The notes beneath the pieces were generated by a model. The model ran no database searches. It saw only the letters and a list, made by a program, of their open reading frames with translations, and was not told the DNA's origin. 64,000 nucleotides of DNA, taken from contig NZ_JBQKLI010000002.1 of assembly GCF_052116305.1 (NCBI RefSeq), positions 62,001 to 126,000 of the forward strand, written 5' to 3'. Below, in pieces: positions 1 to 8,597 of this stretch; position 1 is the first letter of the stretch, and each line of letters begins with the position of its first letter. Source of the DNA: JBQKLI01 sp012798975 (GTDB taxonomy: Bacteria; Bacillota; Clostridia; Tissierellales; Peptoniphilaceae). The position numbers and the translations under genes are program-made.

Positions 1-66
1 ATATCATATGTCAGAAAATTTAAAATGCTCTTTTTACTGTTCCTCTCTTTTAAGACTCTATTGTGA

Positions 67-96
67 TTGACAGGATGTATCTGGGAAATATATAAA
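67..96 (+). promoter_or_regulatory. sigma-A type promoter of the PPOX-fold gene
   Basis: A perfect -35 box TTGACA (67-72) is followed after 18 bases by TATAAA (91-96). Its position shows that the open frame beginning at 67 cannot be translated from there, and it supports the start at 133. Confidence 0.7.
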
Positions 97-132
97 ATAG
101 ATAGAATGGATAAAAAGAATAAGGAGGGCATG

Positions 133-525
133 ATGAAAAAAGCAGCTTTAACGGACTTAATAAAAAGAGAAGATGTAGTGTTTTTCAATTTCGTAGATCA
201 TGGAAATCTCTATTCCAGACCGATGACAGTACACGATAATAAGGATGGCACCATTTTCTTATTAACTTCAAGAAATTCTGAACTGTATCTTCTATTACAA
301 ACATTAACTATCGTCAATTTGACTTTAACAAAAGAGAATACTTTTCTTGTATTGCAGGGAAAATATACTTGGAGCCAAGACAAAAAACTAATAGACGAGT
401 ATTGGGATGAAATGGCAGAACAATTATTAAAATTACCGAAAGATGATTCATCTGTGACTGTGGTTCAGTTTAAAGTCGAAGAATTCCATTACTGGAAAAC
501 TCCTACTGAAAAATCAGCAGAATAA
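133..525 (+). CDS. pyridoxamine 5'-phosphate oxidase-fold (general stress) protein
   Basis: 130 aa if started at the ATG at 133, which sits 5 bases after AAGGAGGG; the ATG at 130 is too close to that site. The N-terminal half resembles the split beta-barrel of general stress proteins related to PNPOx: a short helix, then VVFFNFVDHGNLYSRPM, then strands with TIFLLTSRNSEL. Such proteins usually bind FMN or a related flavin, but I see no residues that prove catalysis, and the substrate is unknown. The gene is monocistronic, with its own promoter and a strong terminator. The fold assignment is by pattern only. Confidence 0.65.
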   Translation: MKKAALTDLIKREDVVFFNFVDHGNLYSRPMTVHDNKDGTIFLLTSRNSELYLLLQTLTIVNLTLTKENTFLVLQGKYTWSQDKKLIDEYWDEMAEQLLKLPKDDSSVTVVQFKVEEFHYWKTPTEKSAE

Positions 526-540
526 TACATATTTTTTCAT

Positions 541-573
541 AAAGAAAGAGTCTTAAAAGGCTCTTTCTTTTTT
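541..573 (+). terminator. intrinsic terminator of the PPOX-fold gene
   Basis: Perfect 10-bp stem AAAGAAAGAG / CTCTTTCTTT followed by further T residues, 15 bases after the stop codon. Confidence 0.85.
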
Positions 574-655
574 GAATTTCTCTCATGGGTAAACGGTCAT
601 AAATTAGGGTATTATTATAACGAATTAGTACTAGAATGATTGAAAGGAGATTTTT

Positions 656-1219
656 ATGAAAATAGCAACATGGCAAGAAGTATTAGATTTCTGGTTTGAT
701 CCGGAACACATTCCGCTGCAGTTTGAAGAAAACAATGAATTTGACGAAAAAATCAGAGCAAATTTTTTAGACACATGGAAAGCTGCCTCCGAAGGGCTGC
801 TTGTAGAGTGGAGAGAAAATGTAAGAGGGAGATTAGCTGAAATCATTGTACTAGACCAGTTCTCAAGGAATCTGTGGCGAGAGGATATCCGAACTTATAC
901 ACAGGATAAAATGGCAATCGCTTTAGCTCAAGAGCTGGTAACACATCCCTTGTACGGCGAGTTGGAAATGGAAGAAAAACATTTCGCAGTGCTTCCCTTT
1001 ATGCATTCCGAGTCCTTGGAGCTCCATGACTGGGCGATGCCTTATTACGAACAAATCGGCGATGAGGATCTCCTATGGTTTGAAAGAAAACACCGTGAAG
1101 TATTGGAAAAATTTGGCCGTTACCCTTATCAAAACGATGACCTGGGAAGAGAGTCGACTCCAGAGGAAATCGAAATTCTAAAAGAGAAAAAAGGTCATTT
1201 TTACGACAAAGAAAAATAA
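656..1219 (+). CDS. DUF924 family protein
   Basis: 187 aa, starting 8-10 bases after GAAAGGAG. It has the features of the DUF924 family (all-helical, possibly TPR-like): VLDFWFDP near the N-terminus, the central motif LDQFSRNLWR, FAVLPFMHSESLELHD, and a final GRYPYQNDDLGRESTPEE. The family is widespread and has no assigned reaction. Length is normal. It stands alone between two terminators, so context gives no clue to its role. Confidence 0.85.
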   Translation: MKIATWQEVLDFWFDPEHIPLQFEENNEFDEKIRANFLDTWKAASEGLLVEWRENVRGRLAEIIVLDQFSRNLWREDIRTYTQDKMAIALAQELVTHPLYGELEMEEKHFAVLPFMHSESLELHDWAMPYYEQIGDEDLLWFERKHREVLEKFGRYPYQNDDLGRESTPEEIEILKEKKGHFYDKEK

Positions 1220-1242
1220 AGCGCATGAAAGCGCTTTATTTT
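1215..1242. terminator. bidirectional terminator between convergent genes
   Basis: Stem AATAAAGCGC / GCGCTTTATT with a 6-base loop and A/T runs on both sides. It overlaps the stop codons of both converging genes. Confidence 0.8.
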
Positions 1243-2153
1243 ATTTCCGTTAAATGTTCTTGCTCATAAGAACTTATAAAATGATAGACTACCCTTTGAA
1301 GTTTTATTCTAAGCTTAGGATCTTCTATCCTTTCCTCCAACTGAATGTTCTGATACCTTCCATTTATAAGAAAACAGCTTTCTTCTATAATTCCATGCCG
1401 CAGATAAAATATTTTCTGCCCCTCTTCTATCTGTATAATTAAAAAATACTCTTTACGGATAAACCTCGAAAATTCATGGACTTCTCTTTCCAGATTTTTT
1501 AATGATTGAATTAAATCTCGATAAAAAGCTGCCCTCTCAAAATGAAAGGAAGCGGATGATTCTCTCATTTTGTTTCCTAAAGTCTCTAAAAACAGTTCAT
1601 ACTCGTCCGGATTTTGAAAACAGTCTTTTAGAACTCTCCTCGTCTGTTCTAATTCTATTCCAGAATTTCTTACAGGTATCGGAGAATAAAAGAAAATATA
1701 ATTTCCATCTTGTTTATGAATCGGATATAAACAAGATAGATCGCTTATAAGCCTCTTTAAACTATGGAAGTTTTTAAGCGGACCTACCGTTTCTTCAGAT
1801 TTGGTATAACTAATGCTAAGGGGCTCTTTTTTATTCTCAAAAGACAAATACAATCCCCTTCTAGATCTTTTCATCTGACTGTTATAAAAAGGCTGCAGTA
1901 AATGTATCTTTCTGCATTCTAAATAACGGGCTTCTAAGTCTGTGTCCGTTCTGGTAATGGCAATATCTTTTATAAAAGGCTGCATATTTTTAGCTTTATG
2001 CCATTTCGGATTTTCTAAAAAATAAGAACTGACTCTATTTTTTAGACTGACCGATTTCCCTACATAGATAACCCTCTGAAAAGAATCCAGCATTTCGTAA
2101 ACTCCGGGACTTTTAGGAAGGTTTTTTAGAATATTTATAATATTTTCATCCAT
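1236..2153 (-). CDS. short UvrC-like GIY-YIG nuclease with UVR motif
   Basis: 305 aa, starting after GAAGGGAG. Residues 10-90 form a GIY-YIG domain as in UvrC (SPGVYEMLD, VIYVGKSVSLKNRVSSYF, then DLEARYLECRKIHLLQPFYN). Residues about 195-220 carry a UvrB-binding UVR motif (KMRESSASFHFERAAFYRDL). The RNase H-like 5' nuclease and helix-hairpin-helix domains of full UvrC (about 600 aa) are absent. It may therefore make a single incision next to a lesion, as E. coli Cho does. It is not an obvious fragment, since it has its own start and its stop lies in a shared terminator. A true uvrC is presumably elsewhere. Confidence 0.75.
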   Translation of the reverse strand: MDENIINILKNLPKSPGVYEMLDSFQRVIYVGKSVSLKNRVSSYFLENPKWHKAKNMQPFIKDIAITRTDTDLEARYLECRKIHLLQPFYNSQMKRSRRGLYLSFENKKEPLSISYTKSEETVGPLKNFHSLKRLISDLSCLYPIHKQDGNYIFFYSPIPVRNSGIELEQTRRVLKDCFQNPDEYELFLETLGNKMRESSASFHFERAAFYRDLIQSLKNLEREVHEFSRFIRKEYFLIIQIEEGQKIFYLRHGIIEESCFLINGRYQNIQLEERIEDPKLRIKLQRVVYHFISSYEQEHLTEIK

Positions 2154-2178
2154 TCTACTCTCCCTTCCAGTACGAATC

Positions 2179-2658
2179 CTATTTTAAAAAATAGTAGTAT
2201 AGCACGATATCTTCATACGTACCGTTTTTCATCAAAAACCCTCCGGGTATTTCACCAATCTTTATAAATCCCAAGCTTTCATACAGTGCGTGAGCTGAAG
2301 AATTCGTTTTTACAACAGCGTTAAACTGGTGGATTCTGTATCCTAATTCTTTCGCTTGTTTTAAACTATGCTCTACCAATTTCCTGCCGAGACCTTTTCC
2401 TCTAGCAGCTTTCGAAACAGCATAGGAAGAGTTCGAAATATGGCCGCACCTTCCAATACTGTTGGGGTGAATAATATAAAGACCTTCAACCTTCCCATTG
2501 ATTTGCGCAACTGCAGAATAATCCTGTTCTAAAAAGAAACGGCCGTCTTGTAATTCCTCCATTTGAGGAAAGGCAATTCCTTCCTTCACGATTTCATTCC
2601 ATATCCGGATCATTGAAGGAAGATCTTTTTCTTCCATTTTTCGGATGATAATTTCCAC
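2179..2658 (-). CDS. GNAT family N-acetyltransferase
   Basis: 159 aa. Acetyl-CoA pyrophosphate-binding motif A is seen as ARGKGLGRKLVEHSL around residues 85-100, and the C-terminal ALYESLGFIKIGEIPGG is typical of GNAT motif B. The early residues (IRKMEEKDLPSMIRIWNEIV) match the usual first strand and helix. Substrate cannot be read from sequence. Its start lies 3 bases after the stop of another GNAT gene, so the two are probably co-transcribed. Confidence 0.85.
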   Translation of the reverse strand: MEIIIRKMEEKDLPSMIRIWNEIVKEGIAFPQMEELQDGRFFLEQDYSAVAQINGKVEGLYIIHPNSIGRCGHISNSSYAVSKAARGKGLGRKLVEHSLKQAKELGYRIHQFNAVVKTNSSAHALYESLGFIKIGEIPGGFLMKNGTYEDIVLYYYFLK

Positions 2659-2661
2659 GAT

Positions 2662-3102
2662 TTACTCCTCTCTTAAATCTTTTTTCATCATTCTATGTTC
2701 GATTCCCCCATCTAGAAATATATCGCCGTAAGGAGTATATCCCAGCTTTTCGTAAAAAGGAACTGCTGAGAGCTGACCGCCTAGAATGATTTTCTTATAT
2801 CCTAATTCTAGAGTCTTCTTTTCCATCTCTTCCATCACAAGTTTGCCAAGTCCTGTGCCACGTTTCTCTTTTGCAACTGCAACTCGTCCAAATTTAACCT
2901 TCTCTCCGCTTTTTGGAAGAATTCTTCCTGTAGCCGCAGCCTCCTCTCCATCATAAATAGAAAGATGATAGCAATCTTTTTCGAACTCATCCACTTCTTC
3001 TTCCGCCGGCACTTTTTGTTCTTTCACAAACACTTCCTTGCGAAGCCGCAGCCCCTCTGCATAACTTTTGCTCTCTAGATCTCTAGTCCAAATAATTTCC
3101 AT
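2662..3102 (-). CDS. GNAT family N-acetyltransferase
   Basis: 146 aa from the ATG at 3102, chosen because the protein then begins MEIIWTRDL and a GGGG run precedes it; an in-frame ATG at 3114 is possible. LRKEVFVKEQKVPAEEEVDEF resembles the N-terminal part of the ElaA/YjcF group, and KRGTGLGKLVMEEM is the acetyl-CoA loop. FYEKLGYTPYGDIFLDGG closes the domain. Likely an acetyltransferase for a small amine or peptide N-terminus. First gene of a two-gene unit with another GNAT. Confidence 0.8.
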   Translation of the reverse strand: MEIIWTRDLESKSYAEGLRLRKEVFVKEQKVPAEEEVDEFEKDCYHLSIYDGEEAAATGRILPKSGEKVKFGRVAVAKEKRGTGLGKLVMEEMEKKTLELGYKKIILGGQLSAVPFYEKLGYTPYGDIFLDGGIEHRMMKKDLREE

Positions 3103-3303
3103 ATTCAACCCCATTTCCTATCTTTTCTCTTGTTTTAGCACAATCCCCTAAAACCATAATTCTTAAATCTATTTGTCTCTCAATCAGAAAAACCCGTTCT
3201 ATTTCATGACTATTTTTTGTTTTTATAAAAATTCATTTTGATATAACAAAAGAAAAGCGGAGCTTTTCAACCACAACTCCCCTCCCCCTCTATCACATTA
3301 TGA

Positions 3304-3499
3304 AGCCCTCTTTAAGTCAAGTAGTATTTTGATTTGCACGCAGGTCAGCAGATCGTTCTTCGCCAAATGGAAAAACTCATTTGGAGAACGAGTTGCACCA
3401 GACCTACTAAAGTTTTTTCAAAAACACTAGTTAGGTCTAGCTCATGCCGATCATTTCCCAAGAATGGTGTTTTTACATTCTTGGCTAGAAATGATCGGC
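3304..3499 (+). repeat. dispersed intergenic element, copy A, with strong hairpins
   Basis: This fills most of the 407-base gap between two minus-strand genes. It opens with AGCCCTCTTTAAGT (3304-3317). It contains a hairpin around 3353-3389 (TCGTTCT..CCAAATG / CATTTGG..GAACGA) and AGACCTA / TAGGTCT (about 3408-3437). It ends in a 12+9 bp hairpin with a 3-base bulge (3446-3499; arms GCCGATCATTTC and CCAAGAATG). The opening word and last hairpin recur at 36116-36243. No open frame of note is present. It could be a structured RNA or a small non-autonomous repeat. Confidence 0.55.
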
Positions 3500-3509
3500 C
3501 ACACTTCTT

Positions 3510-4652
3510 TTAATCCCCCAATTTAACAGGCGGTTTGCTTCGGAGCGATTTATATACATACTGCCCTGTAAAGTCTGTATTTGTCATTTTGTCTTCTTCT
3601 GCTAGATCATTAAAATGCCACCATTCAGAGGCTAACGGCGTCAAGCCATGATCTGTACAGTATTTTTGGAGGCGTATAGCATATTCGGTCATCGTAGGTG
3701 CCAGTTTCGCATTTTTCCATTCTTCAGAAGAAGATGGTTTTACAGGTTCTGTAAAAACGATCGATCTTGTGCTCAATTCATTAATTGCTGTAGGCATTTG
3801 AAAATCCGAGTGTTTTGTCACTTCCAAATATTCGTAGTCTCCGGAATACTCCATTCTTTGATCCTTGATTAATGCTAAAGACAAATCAATGGCATAACCA
3901 TACTGATGATTCGATACACCTCTTCCCGCAAACCAATCCATAGACCAAGGCGGCGATTCAATGCCTGCCAGCACTTCTTCATCATTATAAGCTAAATTTT
4001 CAAGTCCATCTACCATAACTTCCTGAGCACTTAACGGCCGATATCCTTCGTAGACCACTAAAGTTTCTCCATTCTCCAACGCTTCCTGCTGGATATTATG
4101 GATTTTCTTTGCTGTCCCGTATAGGACTGGAAGGATAAATCTTTCCTGAGAAAAGCGTTCATTATAATCTGTTCCAGGGTATATTAATTGACCTGTAACA
4201 CCTGGGATATCTTTTCTTGACGAACGATCTTTGGAAGCGTAAGTATTGATTCCATCATAGACGATAGAAGGAACTACATCCGGGAGATTGATCATGCAAT
4301 AAGAAGATTCTACATAGCCTTCCTGCTGTTCGTACCGAATCTTCCACCAGCCTTCTATTTCTTCAACTATTTCAAAAGGCTTTCCTCCTGGAATAGTACC
4401 AAGTATGTCTGCTTCCAATTCCGGTTCTATGAAAAGTTCCCTTGGAATAGTCGTAAATCCCGTTGATCCTTTTACAGGCAGTTCGAATTTCCCTTCATAA
4501 CGAATATATTCTTTTTTGTTTTCTTCCGGCTGAACTTCCTTCGGCTGCTCTTCTTTTTGAATCGGAGTTTCCTGCTTTGTTATATTCTTTTCTCCGCAAG
4601 CACTAAAGATAAGAGCCATCGCCAGAATTAATACTATTCTTTTTATTATCAT
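3510..4652 (-). CDS. lipoprotein with SH3b domain and VanX-like D-Ala-D-Ala dipeptidase (M15D) domain
   Basis: 380 aa. An N-terminal lipoprotein signal with lipobox LIFSAC (Cys19) places it outside the membrane. Residues about 65-120 form a bacterial SH3 domain (FIEPELEADILGTIPGG, GWWKIRYEQQEGYVESSYC), expected to bind the wall. The C-terminal half is a zinc DD-dipeptidase of the VanX type: VYEGYRPLSAQEVM, then SNHQYGYAIDLSL with the zinc-binding His and Asp, then ASEWWHFND with the catalytic Glu and third zinc His. It probably trims peptidoglycan or free D-Ala-D-Ala and need not give vancomycin resistance, since no vanH or vanA is nearby. Last gene of an operon with the DUF697-like gene 13 bases upstream. 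Confidence 0.85.
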   Translation of the reverse strand: MIIKRIVLILAMALIFSACGEKNITKQETPIQKEEQPKEVQPEENKKEYIRYEGKFELPVKGSTGFTTIPRELFIEPELEADILGTIPGGKPFEIVEEIEGWWKIRYEQQEGYVESSYCMINLPDVVPSIVYDGINTYASKDRSSRKDIPGVTGQLIYPGTDYNERFSQERFILPVLYGTAKKIHNIQQEALENGETLVVYEGYRPLSAQEVMVDGLENLAYNDEEVLAGIESPPWSMDWFAGRGVSNHQYGYAIDLSLALIKDQRMEYSGDYEYLEVTKHSDFQMPTAINELSTRSIVFTEPVKPSSSEEWKNAKLAPTMTEYAIRLQKYCTDHGLTPLASEWWHFNDLAEEDKMTNTDFTGQYVYKSLRSKPPVKLGD

Positions 4653-4665
4653 ACTAACACCTGTC

Positions 4666-5619
4666 TTATTTAAATGGATTATATTTTGTTGCCTTCGTGA
4701 CAGTAGCGTTTTTAACTGCTCCTGCGAAGGATTTTATAATCGTTACTGAATTTGTGCGGATAATTCCTCCCAACATCCCTGCAGCCTGCAAAGATGAGGT
4801 TCTTCTTAAAAACTTTCTAGATGGATTCGTCATAGCTGTTAAATACTTCCGCGTTACAATCCCTACCCTTAACGTCAATAAAGCATTTACAGATCCTTCC
4901 ATTAACGAATTCACTACTAAATTCGTTATCTGAACAGACCCTGGAATAAGAGAAAGGACACTTCCTCAAATGATCGATGCAACTAGAGGCTCTATTTGTT
5001 CTTCTATAATATCAAAATCTTCTATACTTCGGGCAATAAATATCACTCCGGCTACTCTCGTATATAAAAATATCATTCGTGCAATACTCGGACGCCCTTC
5101 ATAAATACGAGTAATCGTCCACATCATTTTCATCAGTGTCGCCAGTATAACAACACCGTCGAGGACTCCGTTTTGAGAGATCGCCGTTGTTAAAAATACT
5201 GCATTTCCATTTTGTGCAATCACCGAATCGCTGTATTCTTCCAATACATCATAAGCCCGCATAATTTCTTCTGTGCTGATTTCTCCTGACCACTTGAAAC
5301 CTTCTTGTTTTAAGATTCTATTTCTCTGCAGACGATCATAGACATCCACTACGTACTTTTTATACTCTTCATCCTTCGGATTTTCCGGAAGTTCCAAGAC
5401 TTTTGGATAACGGAAAAAACTCACAAGAGAAAGTGTAATTGTACCGGCAATAATAAAAGCAATCACTGCAATAAGGACTGCTGCAAAGTTTTCACTAAAG
5501 CCAGCAACATTCCTATAAAGCTCTGCAAACTGATTGAACACAAATACAATAAATATTATGATCAAACTAAGACTGATTAGAACAAGAATATTACGAAAGT
5601 TCTTTTTCCACTGATTCAT
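4666..5619 (-). pseudogene. DUF697/YcjF-like membrane protein, interrupted by in-frame TGA
   Basis: One frame of 317 codons runs from the ATG at 5619 to TAA at 4666, except for TGA at 4966-4968 (codon 218). Two N-terminal membrane segments (residues about 12-30 and 43-65) precede a DUF697-type domain: DGVVILATLMKMMWTITRIY upstream of the stop, and SVLSLIPGSVQITNLVVNSL and NALLTLRVGIVTRKYL downstream. The match continues smoothly across the TGA, so one substitution (for example GGA to TGA) explains it. No cysteine is expected there, which argues against selenocysteine. It is either a real nonsense mutation or a base error. Function unknown. Confidence 0.6.
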
Positions 5620-5632
5620 TTCTAAGCTCCTT

Positions 5633-6274
5633 TTAGATAATAAACATCATTAATATTGCCGACAGAGAATTTCTGAATATATGTCCTGCTGTAGATGAGA
5701 ACAATCCTCCATTGTCTTTTAAATATAAATACACAAAACCCGCTGCCATGGGAAGATATACCACGATTTCTTTCAGATTCGCAAACATTACATGAACCCA
5801 AGCGAAGAGTAGGATGGAAATTATAGACATAACAGTCTTATTAATCTTCCTGCCCACCTTTCCAATCAATATTTCTCGATAGATACATTCCTCTGTGATG
5901 GGTCCGGCTATCCCAACAGAAAGAATAAAGAGAAGATTTGGCACTTTTTTAAAGGCTGTTGTAACAAGATCCTGATTTTGAGCCGACTGGATTTTGAATA
6001 TATTTACTAGCACTGCTCCGACAACAATCGTTCCGATATAAACTGCCGCCTGTCGAACGAAAAACTTCCCTTTGTTCTTAAAAGATTCCAGAAAAGAGTC
6101 TTTGTACTCCTTTCTAAAAACTACAACTCCTATTATCGCTAAAAGGATATAGTTCAATAATGGAATCATATTCGAACTTATTCCGAAGGACTCCGGCAGC
6201 GATGTCCATAAAAATCCGATCGGAGTAAAAATCAGCACGATATATAATAAAAAATAAACCATCTTAAATATCAT
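5633..6274 (-). CDS. CPBP family intramembrane metalloprotease (Abi/CAAX-like)
   Basis: 213 aa with about six hydrophobic segments. The CPBP motifs are present: EECIYRE (EExxxR) near residue 130, a His in LFAWVHVMFAN, and HIFRNSLS (HxxxN-like) near the C-terminus. These residues bind the metal and carry out proteolysis within the membrane in the family. Substrate unknown. It lies between alaX-like and DUF697-like genes on the same strand with gaps of 13-15 bases, so it is probably part of that operon. Confidence 0.85.
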   Translation of the reverse strand: MIFKMVYFLLYIVLIFTPIGFLWTSLPESFGISSNMIPLLNYILLAIIGVVVFRKEYKDSFLESFKNKGKFFVRQAAVYIGTIVVGAVLVNIFKIQSAQNQDLVTTAFKKVPNLLFILSVGIAGPITEECIYREILIGKVGRKINKTVMSIISILLFAWVHVMFANLKEIVVYLPMAAGFVYLYLKDNGGLFSSTAGHIFRNSLSAILMMFII

Positions 6275-6289
6275 AACAACCTCTTAAAA

Positions 6290-7459
6290 TTACATTTCTT
6301 CTTTTAAATTTCTCTCTACACAAGAATAAAAATCCTTCTCCATATTTTCGTTCTCTTTTACTATTTTTCCCTGTACCATAGAGGAAGATCCTCCTCCCCG
6401 CAGATTTTCTTTCATTTCCTCAAAGATACCCTTCGCCTGTTCTTTCCTCGATGCAATTAAGAACTGATCTTTATTTAAATGCAAAAACAGATTTCGGCAT
6501 TTAGATAAAAGCTCATTCGCTATCACTCTCCCGTCTTCCATATCCGCATCAAGTTTTAAATAAAGATTTTCCTGTTTCTCGATCTTTTCCGATACAGCTA
6601 GTATTTTCTCTTTTTTCAATACTTTTATTTCATTTAAGAGAGTCTCTTTGTCTTTTTCGGTCTTTTCTAAACGATCTATGACATCTCCCATAGAACAGGA
6701 ATATTTTCTCCCGATCTCTTCAACGATATCACTAGCTGAAACAGAATATTTCACAGCAGCCATCCCCGCCTTTAAAGTACAGCGTATCCCTTTTTTATAG
6801 CGTTCATAAGATATCAGTTTGATATATCCGATCTCGCCGCTGGATCCCACATGGGTTCCACAGCAGGCACAGCTGTCTACCTCCGGTATTGCAGTAATTC
6901 GAATGGGTCCGTCGATCTCTTTTTTGCTCCGATAGTCAATCTTTTCAATTTCTTCTTGGGAAGGATAAGAAGAATCAATCGGAATATTTTTTTGAATGAC
7001 TGTATTTACAAGTATTTCAATCTCTTGAAGCTTTTCCCTGCTTAATTCAATATCATAGTCGCAGGTAAAATAGTCTTTGCCGATATGAAAGCCGGTATTA
7101 TTAGCTTTATAATATTTAGAAAGCAGTCCCGAGAAAATATGCTCCCCGCTATGAGACTGCATATTTTGAAATCTTTTATCCCAGTCAATAAACTGTTCCG
7201 CCTCAAGACCTATACGAAGATGCTCTCCCTTCTCAACGGTATGCCAAATCTTTCCCTCTTCTTCTTGCGCATCTATGATTTCGACCCTTTCATCTCCTGC
7301 TAAGATATACCCGGTATCAGAAGGCTGACCGCCTCCTTCCGGATAAAAAACCGTTTTATCAAAAAGCAGTTCTATTTTGTCTTTATAACGAATATCTATT
7401 ATCTTTGCTTTTAGATTCTTTAAATATGAATTATGTTCGTATACTGCTTGGGTTTCCAC
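6290..7459 (-). CDS. AlaX-type alanyl-tRNA editing protein with DHHA1 domain
   Basis: 389 aa. The N-terminal part resembles the editing half of alanyl-tRNA synthetase: LFDKTVFYPEGGGQPSDTG, then the zinc-site motifs HSGEH and CACCGTH. A coiled coil follows (about 245-290, DRLEKTEKDKETLLNEIKV), then a DHHA1-like C-terminus with LRGGGSSSMVQG. This is the long AlaX type that hydrolyses Ser- or Gly-tRNA(Ala) in the cytosol. No aminoacylation domain is present, so alaS must be elsewhere. First gene of a minus-strand operon, divergent from the lipid kinase gene. Confidence 0.88.
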   Translation of the reverse strand: METQAVYEHNSYLKNLKAKIIDIRYKDKIELLFDKTVFYPEGGGQPSDTGYILAGDERVEIIDAQEEEGKIWHTVEKGEHLRIGLEAEQFIDWDKRFQNMQSHSGEHIFSGLLSKYYKANNTGFHIGKDYFTCDYDIELSREKLQEIEILVNTVIQKNIPIDSSYPSQEEIEKIDYRSKKEIDGPIRITAIPEVDSCACCGTHVGSSGEIGYIKLISYERYKKGIRCTLKAGMAAVKYSVSASDIVEEIGRKYSCSMGDVIDRLEKTEKDKETLLNEIKVLKKEKILAVSEKIEKQENLYLKLDADMEDGRVIANELLSKCRNLFLHLNKDQFLIASRKEQAKGIFEEMKENLRGGGSSSMVQGKIVKENENMEKDFYSCVERNLKEEM

Positions 7460-7504
7460 TCAATGGTCTCCTTTGTATTTCTTTCTACTAGTATACCATT
7501 TACC

Positions 7505-7532
7505 TTGACTTAAATATAAATTCCGATAAACT
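7505..7532 (+). promoter_or_regulatory. candidate promoter of the lipid kinase gene
   Basis: TTGACT (7505-7510), 16-base spacer, TAAACT (7527-7532). Moderate match to the consensus, 25 bases before the ATG. Confidence 0.4.
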
Positions 7533-7556
7533 AAACTTTAGACAAAGGAGCATACT

Positions 7557-8486
7557 ATGAAGGAATTTCTATTTATTATCAGCACAAAGGCAGGTTCCAG
7601 CAGCCACAAATTACATGAACAGATCCAACGAGAAATGCAGCTCCAAAAAATTTCTTTTTTAATCCGGGAAACAAAACACAAAAACCACGCACAAGAACTT
7701 GCAAGAGACTTTTCCTGTCAAAAAGAAGACTCTGGTGTTGTAATTGTCTGCGGCGGAGACGGTACTTTAAATGAAGCTGCAAATGCACTAGCAGGAACAA
7801 AGACCGCTATGGGCGTTCTTCCAACTGGGACTGCGAACGACTTCAGCAAGACCCTGTATAAAGATAGAGAGATCGAAGAAATTTTGAAAAATTTTCACAA
7901 AGGTTTCTTTTCTCCCATTGATTTGATAGAAACAAAACTTTCCGATCACAAAAGCCGCTACTGCTTAAATGTACTTTCCTTTGGTTTTGACACAATTATA
8001 TTAAAGGAAGCCTATAAGCTTCTCGAAGAACATCCAAAGCTGAAGACAAAGGCTTATTACGCAGCTATTCTCAAAAGTATTCTGAAGATAAACTCTTATC
8101 CCTATGAAATTTACTCTTATTTTAATGAAAAAATATTTCATCGAAATTCTGAATATATATTAGGCGCTATTTGCAACGGAAGTTTTTACGGTAATGGTTT
8201 TAACCCGAATCCGAAAGGCAGATTAAACGATGGAACCGCTTTTCTCGTTTTATTAGAGAATATTTCAAAATACAAAATCCCAAGACTTATCTTGAAATAT
8301 AAAAAAGGCAGCCATCTCCAGTCCAAAGATATCCTCACTCAGTTAACACAAAAAGGAATGATAACCTCTCCTGAAAATATACTCTGCAATATCGATGGAG
8401 AAATTTTTAATACTCGTAAGATCGAATGGTCTGTCGAAAAAAACGCCTTAAACTTTTTCCATCTAGAAAACCATCATTTGAACTAA
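7557..8486 (+). CDS. diacylglycerol/lipid kinase of the DagK-YegS family
   Basis: 309 aa, starting 7 bases after AAAGGAG. The diagnostic nucleotide-binding loop VVIVCGGDGTLNEAANAL is at residues 62-79, and GVLPTGTANDFSKTL follows. The C-terminal beta-sandwich shows AICNGSFYGNGFNPNPKG and NIDGE. The family phosphorylates diacylglycerol or related lipids at the membrane face, recycling lipid head groups from wall polymer synthesis. The exact lipid is not determinable. Monocistronic, ended by a strong terminator shared with trpA. Confidence 0.85.
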   Translation: MKEFLFIISTKAGSSSHKLHEQIQREMQLQKISFLIRETKHKNHAQELARDFSCQKEDSGVVIVCGGDGTLNEAANALAGTKTAMGVLPTGTANDFSKTLYKDREIEEILKNFHKGFFSPIDLIETKLSDHKSRYCLNVLSFGFDTIILKEAYKLLEEHPKLKTKAYYAAILKSILKINSYPYEIYSYFNEKIFHRNSEYILGAICNGSFYGNGFNPNPKGRLNDGTAFLVLLENISKYKIPRLILKYKKGSHLQSKDILTQLTQKGMITSPENILCNIDGEIFNTRKIEWSVEKNALNFFHLENHHLN

Positions 8487-8536
8487 GTTTGAAAAGCAGA
8501 AGTTTTTTCGTCAGAAACATAATTTTCTTTAAACAC

Positions 8537-8573
8537 AAAAAAGGAAAGTGGTATTTCTCCACTTTCCTTTTTT
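8537..8573. terminator. bidirectional terminator between the lipid kinase gene and trpA
   Basis: Perfect 15-bp stem (8537-8551 with 8559-8573), 7-base loop, A run on one side and T run on the other. Confidence 0.9.
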
Positions 8574-8597
8574 CATCTTCACTCTTCGCTTTTTTCA

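Noticed and set aside
67..132. N-terminal extension of the PPOX-fold protein from 67
   Set aside because: The TTG at 67 is the -35 box of the promoter, so it cannot be in the message.
3510..4652. VanX-like gene as part of a vancomycin resistance cluster
   Set aside because: No vanH, vanA/B ligase or vanRS genes are adjacent; the SH3-bearing lipoprotein layout fits a housekeeping wall peptidase.
4966..4968. TGA in the DUF697-like gene as selenocysteine
   Set aside because: The position is not a cysteine in the family pattern (between SII and GSVLSLIPG), and no good hairpin with a loop G follows at the right distance.
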